Shown here piece by piece: positions 32,031-44,690 of a stretch of DNA of 64,000 nt. Numbering within the stretch: position 1 is the first letter of the stretch; every line of letters begins with the position of its first letter. Made by a program: the position numbers and the translations under genes. The notes below the pieces were generated by a model. It made no database searches and had not been told where the DNA came from. It worked only from the letters and a program-made list of their open reading frames with translations. Source of the DNA: Physcia stellaris (Eukaryota > Ascomycota > Lecanoromycetes > Caliciales > Physciaceae); NCBI GenBank assembly GCA_018902385.1, contig JABSSW010000039.1, positions 248,001-312,000 of the forward strand. The letters are read 5' to 3'.

Positions 32031-35000
32031 AGTCACATCAGGCTCTAGCTTCGAGGACTCCTAGAATGCTGTGCGTTTTGCGATACCAGGGCAATAGGTT
32101 CAAATCGTGGAATCAGATATGCGGCGGTGTGGAGGTGACAATTTCACCATCTCTTCCTCGTTCGCGGTTACTGGTGCAATATGATCTGCCTTCGTCGCCA
32201 AATCGACGATGACATTCATCACATTGGTGGCTCGTCGGCTGGAGTACTTCCTCTTGGGTTCTCGCTGATAAGAAGATTCATGGATTGTCATACGCTCGTC
32301 CAATACAGTTGGGAAATCATCCACTTGGTATGCATAGAGATCCGGAGGTCCGCTCTACGTATTGCAAAACCGCATCGTCCGCATGCAATCTCTTCTTCAT
32401 AATCTCTCCGCCAGAAGATGTATGTCCAAGAGGAACTCTCGCGGAAGGGAATAAGGAGCCGTTCGCCAAAACCTCCTCCGCCTCATTGCTGGAACAAGAA
32501 CACTATAAACATGACTATGTGAACGATGATATTCATCCAGGCTAAACATGGATGCTAATGCAGGAATGACGAAATGAAAGAGGCTTGAAAAGACTAACTT
32601 TCTAGTTAAATAGATTATAGAAGATCAATGCCCCATTCATTTCATATTTCATCTTTCGTCTTTTCTTGTCCCGTTCATTCACGTTTTGTTTTCAATCCTG
32701 TTCAGCATTTTCACTACTATTTCTTTTCTTCTCCTTTTTAAAGGTTCTTCGCTCTATAATTCAGTCGCAAAAACAGGAAAGGTAATTAGACTCCGAAAGC
32801 TGCTCTGCTGAACCACTTTGCTCAGCGAGCGGCCTTGCCCAAAAACACCAAGGTTTTTGTACGTAGCAATGAAGGAAGTACGCAGCATTAGCCTAGCAAA
32901 CACTATACTCACGGAAATCAGCGCGACGTCACATTGGAATTTGTCATTATGTCGAAAAAAACTTACGACTCAAGCCGCAAAAGGAAGAGTCCATAATTCG
33001 GCTCCAAAGAGCAGCTCAGAGGAACGCCCAAAAGAGAAGATAGTACGCGATCTCTCAAGAAGAGAACAAATATGCAAAATCCAGAAACTCGGGTCGTGTC
33101 AGGCCTCAACCACTGCAATTTCGTCCAGTATCGCGGCGAGCGAATCTGTCAAGGAATCCATCAAGCTCCTTCGCTTGGTCGATAGATAGTGGATAGCTGT
33201 CCTTTTCAGGAGCCAGGTTGGATGGAATTTTTGAACAGAGTTACATGGGAGATGCAAAGTCCAAAGTATTCATCAGTAAGGCCTGGTGATCTCGAACAGG
33301 AAGCAGAGAAAACGAGAAAAGATAAGATCCCGAGATAGAGACAGAATTTTGGTGATGAAAAAGGTGTTTGATGATTTATTTGGGGCTACACAATGCATGC
33401 TAGTGTCGTGAGAGGAGCCGGGTTCTGCTGGAATTCCTAAAAGTAGTCATCACAGCATATTTGAGATATCGAATCTCGACAGCACTATGAATCACTACAG
33501 GAGTATATCGCTATCATTCATTGGGAAGTAGTACCTTATACGGTCGACGCTCCTTATTAAAACTCGATATATAAGGACTTTCAGGCCATTAGGACTAGAT
33601 ATCCCACCACGGATTTCTTTTTGGGATGCGAAACTAAGGACTTTCTCTTTGTTGCGCGCATTCTTAAACATTCAAATAGAATTTTGCGAGCAGATCCTAT
33701 ATATATTTGATGTAAGAATTCTCGTTGTTCAAGGACTAATTACCTCAAGAAAAAACTCAATCCTTATAGACAGATCCGACTAAAGTAAAGTCTCTATACT
33801 CATAAACTATTGGGGAAGTGTCTGAATACAGTACCACAGCACCCAGAAGCATGATCAACAAATCCACGCAGTAGTCCCGAGAAATCTACACCTGATCAGT
33901 GCCTTGTCTTCGATTCTGCTCATAAATACTATCCTGAGGCCGCACCCAATCGGACCAGAACAAAATCCCCATCACTCTCAAAACCCGCCGTTATCAACTC
34001 GAAACTCCGCCATACTTCCCCTCCCCACCACCTCAACCTCGTCCCGCCCCATCAAGCAAACCAGCCCTCCAACCCTTCCTCAGCTTAGCCCTCTCCGCCG
34101 GCCTCCAAACCCATGATAGCAGCCGCAAAACCATCCGCACCTACCCCAAAGCCTCTACCTGCCAAATCCGCCTACTCCATCGACACCAATGCCGGACGCC
34201 ATAGCCGGCAATCGCTGCCTCGCGGGTGTCAAGTAGGGAGTCTACCTATACCGTGAGCAGCGGTTGGAGCGGACGGTTTGGGGAAGGGCAATGGGGTTGC
34301 CGACGCTGGGGATTGCGGATGGGAGGGGTAGGGATAGCGGGTTAATGAGTCCGGAGCAGGGGCTATGCGTCGCGAAAGCTGCCTTGAGGATATGGGTGAC
34401 CAAAAAGGGGGGAGGGGGTTGGGGGCGAATGTTATGGTTAGGAAGTGGGGTGGGGTGATGTGGAAGAGATGATGGGAAGAGATTTTCTGGGGGTTTGGCA
34501 AGCTCTCCTACAATAATGTGGACCAGCACTAGGATTAGGAGGTAAACCTCGTGAGAATTGACATGATCTTGCTCAACGCATTTCTCGCTCATTCTCAAAC
34601 GTACTAATGACAAACCTTGCTAAGTCATCAATGTAGCTAGACATGTTGCAATTGGACATATTCCATTTCAAGCTCGCACAGTTTACGGGTAAAGCGTCCA
34701 TCGTCATGGGGCTATGAAAGGGTATTGTTCTGTGGGCTTTGAGGTAGAAACTGTGAGGATTTAGCCTCGTGCATGAGTTCCTGCTGATTGTTAATCTCCT
34801 CGGAGCTGCTGACGTGAATACCTACTACATTGTTCGGAGCGGTGAATAGCGGATCATGTTTTCGAATGGATGGAATTGAAATGACGCAAGGAGAGGAGGT
34901 GGAGCTCACAGGCTAGCTCCATAGCGTATTCACTATATTCCTGGGGTTGGGCGTACATGTCTTGTCCTGGAGGTCGCCCTGCTCGATAAGGGTGAAAACG

Positions 35001-35813
35001 CTAGCAAATTCGTTGCAGCTTCAGGTTTTTGGGGTGGAGGAGCTCCGATTCTTGGCCAGCTGAGTGCTCTCAAGTATCTCTGTCCAATGGTGAATGGCAT
35101 CAGTCTCTCAAAATGGGCAAGATTCTATTTTCCAGCGTTATGAACTATGCAGGAAGTCAGTTATTTCAAGATAAAGAGGAGGGGCTCTGTGGCGGCGGCC
35201 AAGTAGGCTGGATGCAGAGCTTAAATCGCAGGACAGAAGACTGGACAACGTGGCGCGAAAGAGAAGAAGGAGAGAACGGTACCGATTAGCTTTGCCATAT
35301 TGCCTCCGCGAAGGACGTTGAAAGGTAGTTTTGAAGGGCATAGCGGAGGGAAAGCACTCTGAGTGTGAAACTGGGGAGGTCCAGGGAGAAAGTGAAGAGT
35401 AGAAAGACGGCCGATTCGTGTCTCTGCTGTCGAAGAACAAGGAGTAAGTGTAGAGCTAGATCGATAGAGAGAAGTATCCAATCATTAGAACTTTCTCTGG
35501 TAGTCTATGTGTTGAAAGATATCTGAACCCTGGTCAGTCTATCGTGAACAGCGGAATGTGAATCATTCTATCGAGAACGGTTTGAACCTGATTAGTCTAT
35601 TGAAAACATTGTACACCTAAATAGCCAATTTAATTGTTGATATCCAGCAGATACCGTCGCCGCAGATTCAAATGTAGTCGTGAGCCTGTACCACCCTCCT
35701 TAGATGTCCTATATCGTCGTATGCCCCTGTACCTGTATTCGTCTATCATCACAGGTAGCTGAAGGAAAAGATTAGATTGGCCGATTATAGGTTCCGGCTG
35801 AAAATTTGTAATA
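32031..35813. other. gene-poor stretch, no supported gene
   Basis: About 3.8 kb. Short ORFs at 32818-33189 and 34264-34458 (ERTVWGRAMGLPTLGIADG...) may be gene debris, but I recognise none. 33.2-33.9 kb is AT-leaning without repeats I could define. The right end (about 34.7-35.8 kb) is the 3' flank of the F-box-like gene. Confidence 0.4.
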
Positions 35814-37658
35814 TTAGCATGGCGCCCTAAATTGGTAGTATCTTTCTTCCAAGGTGAGGTTGCTGCTATTGATTAAGGCTTGTCGTAGATCTTCTCGTTT
35901 GACATCTTCTACCCAAAGATTGAATAGGGACGCTGGTAATGGTGGTAATGTTTCAATTGTATTGCGCTCGGCGCGGCTGTCAGAGAAATCCTTATATGCC
36001 TCTTTATAATCATGAGCGGGCATACCGACACCATAGCCACTGGCCGTAGGTGTAAAGACACCAATGCGGCGATTCTTGCGAATGATTGGTTCCGGGTCAG
36101 GCAGTCCACCGGTAGGAAAGTTGCAGCTTATGAAAGACGTCCCTTCAATCATATCCTCGATAGCTTGAGGGAAAATCAAAGACATGTGAAAGGCATGTTT
36201 GATGCTACCTTCAAGCCCTGGGTTCAGTTTATGATCAATGAACCATTTTTCCTGAGCGATTTGCCAGGCAGCGTCCGTTTTGACGTACTCGAACAATTGT
36301 GAGCTTTGCTCAAGAGCAGGTTCCCCATCAAAGACCAGCGAGAAGGAACCCGCAGGCATGCCATTGTCGTACACAGCGTAGGCCTCGGTAATCCACTTGC
36401 AATAGTTCTCCCCAATACTGGTCCCATAGGTCTGGTTATGTCGGTCATCCGCGCCTTCGCCTATCAAGTCTGCAAATTCCCAGACGCTGCTGTCAGCCTC
36501 TGCTTCGGAGAAATTTCTCCACACATTAACGCGTCGCTGAATCCGCAGCTGTGGATTTTGGGAGCAAAATGGAACAAGTCCTAATATATGGCATTCTGCA
36601 TTTGCGACGGATCGCTTGTCTTCATGAAGCACAACATTTCTAGCTCCTTGGCGAATACTTTGCGAAGCAGATTTGAAGAAATGGATGGCTGCTGCAGCAG
36701 CAGAGAAACGCCACTGGATTTCTGTCAACATCTTGTGGTTGAAATTGTTAGAGACAGCAACATCCGTGCAGATCTGCCTGAGTTCTTCATCCGACGGAAT
36801 AGACCAAGGGTAGGCACCCGACATGAGATACGGACTGCGGAGAACAGAGGCTTTGTCAAGTTCTTCTTGCAGTCTATCCTGAAAGGCCTTTGCTTCCCTC
36901 TCCTTGACTTGCTCCTGACTTTCCTCCTCTACTTCTTTTTCTTTTTCGTCGTTATCTTCTTCTTCTTCTTCTTCTTCCTTCACCTCCTCCTCTTCCTCGC
37001 TTATTTCCGAGTCCCATTCAATGGGCTCATCACGTTCTGCCACCCATTCGTCGCGAACTCGCTGGTGATCCTCATAGTAGTTGGCAAGCGTCTCTATGAA
37101 GTCAGTCTCACTAGCAAGAAGGTTAAGGATGAAGTGCTGAAGGGTACGATATGTTGACTTTGCCTCGCCCCAGCATGATCCCCGGCCAGGACCGTAAGTG
37201 AAATTTGGGCGGAAAACACGGTGGTGATGGAATGGCTCATGAAATAGTGATCCCAATCGCGGGAATCTGTTGGAGACCTTTGCAACCAACTCAGCAGAGA
37301 CGTAGTGTTGGAATTGGGGTGTGCAAAGCATGTCAAGCGTGTCGATCCTTTTGGAATTGACATCGGCCACGGCTCCGTCGTATCGAAGAGCCCTCTCTGG
37401 CTCCGTTTCTATGGTGGAGAAGTGAAGAATGTTACTTCCAAGGGCGAGATGATGCATTTCTTTTGCGACAGTGGTGCAGGTATACATCAAAGCCAGATCG
37501 ATATGTTGATGATCAGCGGTACGGAATTTGCCCGAGTCGTAATGGTAATGATATCCATCAAATTCGATAACGTAGTATTGATAGATGGCATCACGAAGCT
37601 CCCGAGGAAGGGCGAGGAAGCCTAGATTCATACGGCGTGTCCGGTCTGTGAGAGACAT
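35814..37658 (-). CDS. F-box-like (LPRELR) protein of unknown function
   Basis: Single open frame of 614 codons from the ATG at 37658; the frame extends 29 codons upstream but without an ATG. MNLGFLALPRELRDAIYQYYV is the fungal F-box-like opening (LPxELRxxIY), common in large families of Leotiomycete and Dothideomycete proteins. LALMYTCTTVAKEMHHLALGSNILHFST follows, as in those families. A very acidic Glu run lies at roughly residues 215-255 (CTT triplets on the plus strand near 36960). After that are a QIQWRFSAAAAAIHFF-like helix and a C-terminal part ending LTLEERYYQFRAPC. If it is a true F-box protein it would bring substrates to an SCF ubiquitin ligase, but no substrate-binding repeats are visible. 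Length and single-exon layout are normal for the group. Confidence 0.75.
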   Translation of the reverse strand: MSLTDRTRRMNLGFLALPRELRDAIYQYYVIEFDGYHYHYDSGKFRTADHQHIDLALMYTCTTVAKEMHHLALGSNILHFSTIETEPERALRYDGAVADVNSKRIDTLDMLCTPQFQHYVSAELVAKVSNRFPRLGSLFHEPFHHHRVFRPNFTYGPGRGSCWGEAKSTYRTLQHFILNLLASETDFIETLANYYEDHQRVRDEWVAERDEPIEWDSEISEEEEEVKEEEEEEEDNDEKEKEVEEESQEQVKEREAKAFQDRLQEELDKASVLRSPYLMSGAYPWSIPSDEELRQICTDVAVSNNFNHKMLTEIQWRFSAAAAAIHFFKSASQSIRQGARNVVLHEDKRSVANAECHILGLVPFCSQNPQLRIQRRVNVWRNFSEAEADSSVWEFADLIGEGADDRHNQTYGTSIGENYCKWITEAYAVYDNGMPAGSFSLVFDGEPALEQSSQLFEYVKTDAAWQIAQEKWFIDHKLNPGLEGSIKHAFHMSLIFPQAIEDMIEGTSFISCNFPTGGLPDPEPIIRKNRRIGVFTPTASGYGVGMPAHDYKEAYKDFSDSRAERNTIETLPPLPASLFNLWVEDVKREDLRQALINSSNLTLEERYYQFRAPC

Positions 37659-38894
37659 GATGGTGGCTCGAGGCAAGACGAGTCTCAAAGGAATTGCAGG
37701 AGGAGAACATTTTGTAGCCGCGAAAACGAAAAATGGATGAGTCACGGCCCGGGGGCCGGGGCCTCACGAGAACCCTGGTGACCCTAGCCTTTCCGGAAAT
37801 ACGAGTCTCGTGACTGCCAAGCATTCAAAAAGCTACCGAGGCACAAGTTACAACCCCACTCCCCTTGAACTCGGCACTGCGGTTGCATAGCCTAGGAGAG
37901 ATTATTGTTCCTCTCTGCAGTGTCTTGATCCATTCCTCGCCCCCAAGTCTTGTGCAAAGATGTTCGTGTAGTCGAACCAGCGTTATCGATCGTCATACCA
38001 GTTATGCTCCGGTGGTTTGGGGTGGTCCAACTGTTCTATTATGTAGGGGTCAAAGCGCTGGCGAGGTAGTGCCTAGGCGCAAACTACGTGACTAAACCTT
38101 ATATACACAAATCATGCTTTTACACAATAAAAGGCTAATCCACCGCCTTCCAAACCACAGAGTTTCAACAGAGTTTTTACGCCGAATTAGACTTTGGTTG
38201 AGTCACACACCGCAATGGCTCGGTCCCCGGCGGATATCCATGGCCCCTGGTTGAATAACAGCGTCAGCATTTGCATCCAGGGCACATGAGCCTGCAAGGA
38301 AAGCCTGATGAGCAAAAGGCTTCCGTAGGGGTCTCATAGCGGAATGGGAAGTAAATAGGAGCTGTTGTGGTCATACATATATAACGACCTCTTCTGCGCT
38401 CCCTTTCCTCCCTACCACAACCCCAAATCCTGTCGAAGAATGTTAGCGACACAACTGTGGATTGGCAGTAAAGCTCACCTACTCGAGGCCCCGGCTACCG
38501 CTTGACAAGACATCTCCAAAACCACAACGTGAGTTGTAGTATGGATCTAGTTATGAAAAGCTGAGTCAGCAAAGGTTGATTAATCAGATTTGAGCACTCA
38601 CACACCCTTGTGACACCGCTAACACTCCCTGGCCAGGAACTGCTTGCAGAAAGGTCAGCTTCCTCGCTCAGACCGGTCTTGTGAACCGATGACTGAGTGA
38701 ATCATACATACATCCGCAACGATGAACATGACGCCTAAAGCAAACCTTGTCAGTAGACATCCAACACTCGGAATAACCTCAGCTTACTCCAACAAGCGAT
38801 CGATACGCTGCCGCCCCCAGCCTGTCAACATGTCAGTGATTCAAGCCGATATTTCATTACAAATACTCCTACCCAAGCGCTGGACTTCAAAGCG

Positions 38895-39311
38895 ATGTAC
38901 CGCCAAGACCACGAAGCCTACAAGCAAGCCATTGCTCATTGCGGAATGAAGCAGCCCGCTCAGCTAAGCTTCAAGCAGCAATGCAAAATACTGATTATGA
39001 TAATCACTATTTTGCTTGAATGCTCGAAGCCGAAGCAACCAAAGCTGCAGCGAGACCAAATCAAGCGCCATGAGCTGGACAAAGCACGAGCAGTCTTCAA
39101 GATCTTCGGGAAAGCGGACTCGTTGAAGAGTGAGGATAAAGAAGTCTTGAACCTGAAACTACGAGTCAACATTTTCCAGAACAGAACATCATTCCATGAT
39201 TACCTGGAACTACGAGTCAACATTTTCCAGAACAGAACATCATTCCATGATTACCATGCTTTGGGGCTGCGCGCGGCGCAGATAAAAGCAGCGTTCCGAG
39301 CTGCTTTGTAG
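38895..39311 (+). CDS. hypothetical protein with a 17-residue duplication
   Basis: A 138-codon frame rich in Lys, Gln and Ala, with no known domain. A hydrophobic CKILIMIITILLEC segment sits near residue 35. The in-frame 51-bp direct duplication at 39153-39254 repeats LRVNIFQNRTSFHDYLE-type residues. There is no clear promoter, and it may be a chance ORF crossing debris of an older minus-strand gene. Confidence 0.25.
   Translation: MYRQDHEAYKQAIAHCGMKQPAQLSFKQQCKILIMIITILLECSKPKQPKLQRDQIKRHELDKARAVFKIFGKADSLKSEDKEVLNLKLRVNIFQNRTSFHDYLELRVNIFQNRTSFHDYHALGLRAAQIKAAFRAAL
39153..39254 (+). repeat. 51-bp tandem duplication
   Basis: Units 39153-39203 and 39204-39254 differ by one base (CTGAAACT against CTGGAACT). 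The near identity marks a recent duplication. Confidence 0.9.
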
Positions 39312-40292
39312 TCATGCTGCGGGGGGGGGGCCTTAACTTTCAAGAAAGCGTTAGCAAATATGCGATGAAAATGAGAAACGCAATCAGGCTCAGGATTCAA
39401 AGCAGTAGAATTCCCTTGACACTGCCCCAATGGTCCTAATTCTTACTGGGACTGCCAGAAATTAGATAAGCTCTTGCTCTCGAACGGGTTCGCTCGATCT
39501 TTCCCAACAGAGGTTGGTTTCATAGATGAACATACCTTGACGGAGGAGGTGGATTGGGAGTACACCTGGGATTGACGTTATCGGAGTACGGGTTTGGTGG
39601 ACTGCTTCAGCTCAACGTTGGCGAATGGATGGGTATGGTAGGACAAGAGTGCGACGAGGCTAACTTACGGGCGCTGGTATAGGATAGAGACTGCTTCAAG
39701 AAGATGAAATCAGCCAATGACGGGAATGAACCAACGTGACATGATGTACTCACCAGGCTGTAATGGGAGGGAAGGAGTAACAGATGTAGAGGTTGGCCGT
39801 CGCTGCTTCGATACCAGGTCAGCCGTGTACTCCGATAAGCTTGCTTGATGCTAGGAAGGCTTCCTATACTTTTGGCCTATGGGAGTTCTGTTGCCTAGGA
39901 TGATTAGCAATTGGCAAGCCAAATATACACGTTCAAGAACCAACCTTGGGTAGATCACTGCTGTAATTTAGAATTATCAGCAATCGGCAGGTCAATCTGA
40001 CAGTTTGAGAGGGGCACCAACCTACCTTAGGCAGCGAAATAATGCTGCCTGGCAGGCTCAATGAATCATCAAGCAATCTTGAAGGGTTTACAAGAGGGAC
40101 TGACCTGGGCCCGAGAATTGCCTTGCTATGAGATGTATCCGCAGTAGTTGTTATACACAGTATGGTTGCCATTCCTTTTCAGGTCCGGGCCTAGAGGGGT
40201 AAAAGTGTTCATTCCAAAGGATACTACTTACAGCCTATGATATTTACAAAGATGTGATAGACACCTTCCTGGCTGCATTAAGTTCAGAACCG

Positions 40293-43200
40293 TTAGAGAA
40301 TATAGCCAGATTCTTCGAAGCGTTTCCAGGCCAGTCGACTCATATCCCCGGCAAACATGTTATACTCATTTATCATCGCCCAGTTATATGATTCGATGCC
40401 GAAGAAACAAATAGCCCAATCAACGGCTGCTTTGAAATGCTCTTTCATAAGACGCTGGAAATCGGTATGACCAACTCTAGACGTCAACGACGATCGGGCG
40501 GTTGTCAACAACCGGCATTCGCAAAGTAGATGCCTCGCAGTATGCCTTGCACCGCAATCGCATTTGTCTGATTCGACGACCTATGACAGTTCTCAGTATG
40601 CCAAGTCCCGTAGTTGCTCAATAAGTACAATCAACATACCTTGCAGTTGAAGAGATGTGTTCTCAGGCCCCCGAACCCTGTTCGACAAACTAACAGCATG
40701 GAGCTCTGCGCCCGAGTAAGACCCTTGTAGCGCAATAGATTATGCCTGCCCCAATTATCCCACAATACTGGCTGATCGTGAGGCCCTTCGACCTGGCGCA
40801 CCACCTTCCAAGCCTTCCATGACTTGGACGCTGTGGACTCGCCGAGTTCTCGTACGCAAGCACTGATAGCTTTTCCTCGATGCTTCCGGTTGTCCCAATT
40901 CTTGCGTTCATGAGGTTTACATTTAGTGTTGCCCTTTAAAAGGCGCTCCTTTGCCTGACGCTGTATTCTCAATGCTTGGTTGTCTTGCATATCGTAAGGA
41001 TGTATCGGGGCATTCTTGATAGCGCGAACTTCAGCTGGACAAGGTCGAAGCTCCATCATTTGGTTGTCCAAGTTATGCGGTCTGGCTCGGGCTCTGAGCG
41101 TGAGTGCCTGGCATTCAAGGTAGGTCACAATAGGCTGAATGTGAAGCTCCTTGTAAAGATAATGAGTGGCAGTCTGCTTGTAAGCTCCGGCAACGCGGAT
41201 AAGAACACGACGTTCCAGGGTTTTGAGTTGCTTTATCAGGGCTGTGGATAGATTCCAACGAGCGAGTAGGCCGCGCTGAAACCATACTGCGCAGCCGTAA
41301 GCGACTATTGGCCGGAACTTCGCAATATAGAGATGTCTCAGATGCCAAAGCGAAAGACCCCATACTGAAGAGGAGATAGACCCAGAACTGTGCAATTTGC
41401 GTTCTACCTTGCCCACGATCTGTCATACTTAGCATACATCGCCTGCTATCCATGTAACAAGGAACTCACTTTTGCGACGTGATCCTTCCATGTAAGCTGG
41501 TCGTCCAGCTCAAATCCCAGAATCTTGCATTTGGTCTTCACATTTTCGTCAGTCAGCCCTGATATCTCGGGTCGATCAGAGCTTGTCGCCTGTCCTTTGT
41601 CTCGGAAATGTAGTATTTTGAATTTGTGTGGATTCAAGATGACGTTGTTCGCAATGGCCCAGGTATTGATCATATCGTGATACTGTTTGAGAAGACCACA
41701 GTTCTCTTTGGGACTGTCTGAAGTCACCACAATACCATTGTCATCGGAATAGGCGACAGACTCATGACCTATTTTCTTCTTCATTGCCTGTGCAAGAAGC
41801 TTGAGCAATGGCGCTGTGAAGAACGAGAATAGAATTGGGGAGAGAGGACTTCCTTGCGGGATACCAATATTGACATAGAAGGGGGTTTCTGAGGTTTCGT
41901 GCCCAGGAATCCCGAAGATAGTACTGCGATTTGACAAGAACGACCAGATGATTTCAATGATGTCATCCGGCACTTTCATTTCCACCAGTCTCTGCAGTAA
42001 TATCTCACGATCAACGTGATCAAAAGCCCCTGTGATGTCGAGCATCATCAAAGACGCATATTTGCCCCGGATCCAAGCAGCATACACTGGATGCAACAAC
42101 TTTCGCATAGCGTCGGTAGTACTTTTGCCCGAAAAGGCAAATTGTGTAGCGGGCAGTATACTGTGTTGTATACAAAGATCCCGAAGTCGATGAGCCACAA
42201 TTGATTCTAGTAGCTTGCCGATTGATGACAACAAAGCGATCGGGCGCCAACTGCTCGGGTCGTCAGCTTGTTTGCTATTAGCTTTTGGGAGTATCACGGT
42301 CTTGGCTTGTTTGAAGAGATCGGGTTCGTGACGAAGTTCAAGGCAAGCCTTAAAAAGATGCTCTAGATATGGGACGATGACAGCTTGAGTCATCTTGAGA
42401 AAACGATTGACGATCCTGTCGACACCACCCGCTCTCTTGATCTTAAGTTTGCTGATCAATTTATCTACTTCCCCATCTCGGAGCACAAGTCTGCATGCAT
42501 ACTGCTCGCGTTGGGGGTCTAGATCAGGTCTCGGTATAGGCGTAGGAACTTTATCATCAGTCTTTGAGAACCAGTGATCTCTGAGGGCGCGGCATATTGT
42601 AGGAGTGGTATCGCAAATGGTCCCTTTCTTGGCTTCACCGTATCTGACTTCATGGATCACAAGCTTCTCCAGTTGGGGGGCTCGCAGAGGTAGACCCAGA
42701 CTATCGGCCAACCGAGCCTTGCGAAAAATATCACCACCATTGCCGGTGAACTTGCGCCATGCGTTACGCTTGGCGAGCTTCCATAGTCTATCGGCCTCCC
42801 TCAGCAGGCTTCGGTAATGAAACTCTGCTTGGGCCGTCAATGGTGAGTGTGTGAGGTAATAGGTCTTAGCTTTGTCGAATGCGGCTTTGACATGGGGTAG
42901 CTGTCGATAGCTTGGTACGGAAGGGCGACGCTGGGTTCGAGGGATAAATTCGTCCATAGACCCGGCAGTACAATCGCTGAATTTGGCGGCGTACTCCTCA
43001 AGCTGGGAAATAGTCGTTATTCGAGGCATACCAAGTCTCTGTTTGAGCCTTCCCTCCGTGGCTGCACATACATATGGCGAGTCGGCATTGTCCCAGTCAA
43101 GGCGACTCGGGTTAATACGGGTCGTCGTTACGGGTAACGTAACCTGCGTCACTTTGTGGTCTGTCTCGAACCCAGGTACTTCGATGACCGTCCATACTGG

Positions 43201-44034
43201 ATACCAAAGCATGATCGCAGGACCCGCAAAAGCTAGGTCAATGGTGCTGCATTGTCGTTCAGGCTGTGTAGTGTCTTCTTGGTTGTGTCGTATTGACCGA
43301 GAGAAGGTATAAACGCCAGCTGTGTTGAGGCAAGTCATCTTATGAGCTTTCATGGAAGATGCCAGACACTTTGCGTCAGCTTCTTCGGGTTGTTGCATAT
43401 CAGGTCCTCCCCAAGTATGGTGATGAAGGTTTAGATCACCTACGAAAAGATCCGATGGCGTCAATTGGAGAGTGATGAAGAGCTGATCGATGTCAAGTTC
43501 CGTTCGTCGGTTGTAAACGTTGTGGATGTTGATACAACCCGCATTAGTCTGGAGATGAAGCGTGGCAAACAGGTCGAATCCAGGCGCGTCATGGTACCAC
43601 TCTGGTCTCCAATGGCTAGTCTTGATAGAACTGTGCACATAGAAGGCTACACCATACAGTTCCACAGACGCCGCCGTGTTCTTGGACCCAGATCCATAGG
43701 GACTTTGGTCGTCCGTAAGTTCATGTGGGGAATAGTAGGTGCAATGGTAGCCATTGACATGTTTGTATGCAACCTCCAACGGAGGGTCCTGCATACAAAT
43801 AACGTCGTATGGATCCAGAATCGACATAGCGTTTACGTGGTCCAGAAGAGCATCCAATCTCCTTCGGCATTGCTTGAGGTTGATTGAGCGGATTTGCAGA
43901 GGCCGGCCCGGTGGCCTAGCTGGTGTGAGGGATGCTTTATGCTGTCTCTAGAGAGCCATAGAATTAGCGCATTCATGGAGAGAAGTCCAGGGAGGGGACT
44001 CCACCTCGCGCTTGTTCCGCTGTTTTTTGGACAT
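40293..44034 (-). CDS. LINE (Tad-like) ORF2: endonuclease + reverse transcriptase, with introns
   Basis: Exons by eye: tentative 44034-44005, then 43947-41470, 41419-40640 and 40580-40293. The main introns (50 and 58 nt, GTGAGT...CAG and GTATGT...TAG) keep frame exactly; the first (57 nt, weak GTGGAG donor) also skips an in-frame TAG. Product about 1190 residues. The apurinic-type endonuclease comes first: RSINLKQCRRRLDALLDHV, VICMQDPP (QEP Glu replaced by Asp), FVGDLNLHHHTWGG near residue 180, STIDLAF, TDHKV. The reverse transcriptase follows: KRAGGVDRIVNRFLK, SSWRPIALLSSIGKLLE, MLDITGAFDHVD, GIPQGSPLSPILF and AYSDDNGIVV near residue 745, catalytic Asp residues present. Then GAYKQTATHYLYKELHIQP and, across the last splice, a Cys/His cluster CDCGARHTARHLLCEC typical of LINE C-termini. 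No RNase H domain. No poly(A)-like end at the 3' side. Either an intron-bearing LINE or a gene derived from one. Confidence 0.88.
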
Positions 44035-44599
44035 GATAACGTTCCTTGCCAGGACGATATTCCAAGACTCGAGATGAGCAGAATGGAATCCGATATAACC
44101 CCAGATCAGATCCCCCCCAATGTAAGAGCTTTTTGTTAGGCCCTTGCATGTAAGAGGTAAGGCTTAGGCGGGTGGCGTGGCTTGATGAGGAGAATCGTGT
44201 CTTACTACAGGCTGGTGTACCCCTTCGAATGCCAGGAGGTTCCTGGATATAGCTGACTCTAAAGTCGAACCCTAACAAAGCCAGGGTGTTAGTGGAATAA
44301 CCATTAGTTGGGATAATAGTGCTCGGGCAATACTTAGCTTACACACCTCATACAGGTCCACGACCCTTTGTCATATTATTAGGTTGATATGTAGAAGAGT
44401 ACTGCAAGCTGAAGAATGGCATGTATAGGTGGAGTTCTTGCCGAAGGTTAGGCAATACTGTACTCTGGCAGATGAAAAAGGGCTTTTAGACATGCTGGTG
44501 AATAGGTCCGGTGGGAGGAAGAGGTCGTCATATATGATTGAGAAAGGTTCCCCAACTCAGCAGCTGTGCCCGTTGATACACCAACAAATTTGTTGCCTA

Positions 44600-44690
44600 A
44601 TCAACGTACGTTCATTTGTCAATCAACGCGTTCATTGCTCAATAAATTAGGTGATCCGTCAATAAACGCCCTGTTAGCGCGAGTGATCTA
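44600..44690 (+). repeat. degenerate ~20-bp tandem repeats
   Basis: Three to four units built on TCAATCAACG / TCAATAAACG with GTTCATT between them, for example TCAATCAACGCGTTCATTGC followed by TCAATAAATTAGG. Confidence 0.55.

Larger units (their letters stand above)
37659..40292. other. unresolved stretch with possible gene debris
   Basis: About 2.6 kb. 37.66-37.9 kb should be the F-box gene promoter. From about 38.4 to 40.2 kb the plus strand shows many CTCAC/CTTAC...CAG-like signs of tiny minus-strand exons (for example a VMFIVAD-coding piece near 38.72 kb and PPITAW near 39.75 kb), but I could not join them into a gene. Confidence 0.35.

Noticed and set aside
32085-32110. GGTTCAAATC resembling a tRNA B box
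   Set aside because: No matching A box or acceptor stem within tRNA distance.
38400-40260. Possible multi-exon membrane protein (RTA1-like) on the minus strand
   Set aside because: A few short pieces (VMFIVAD, PPITAW) with splice-like borders exist, but I could not build a consistent frame or find the family's core motifs.
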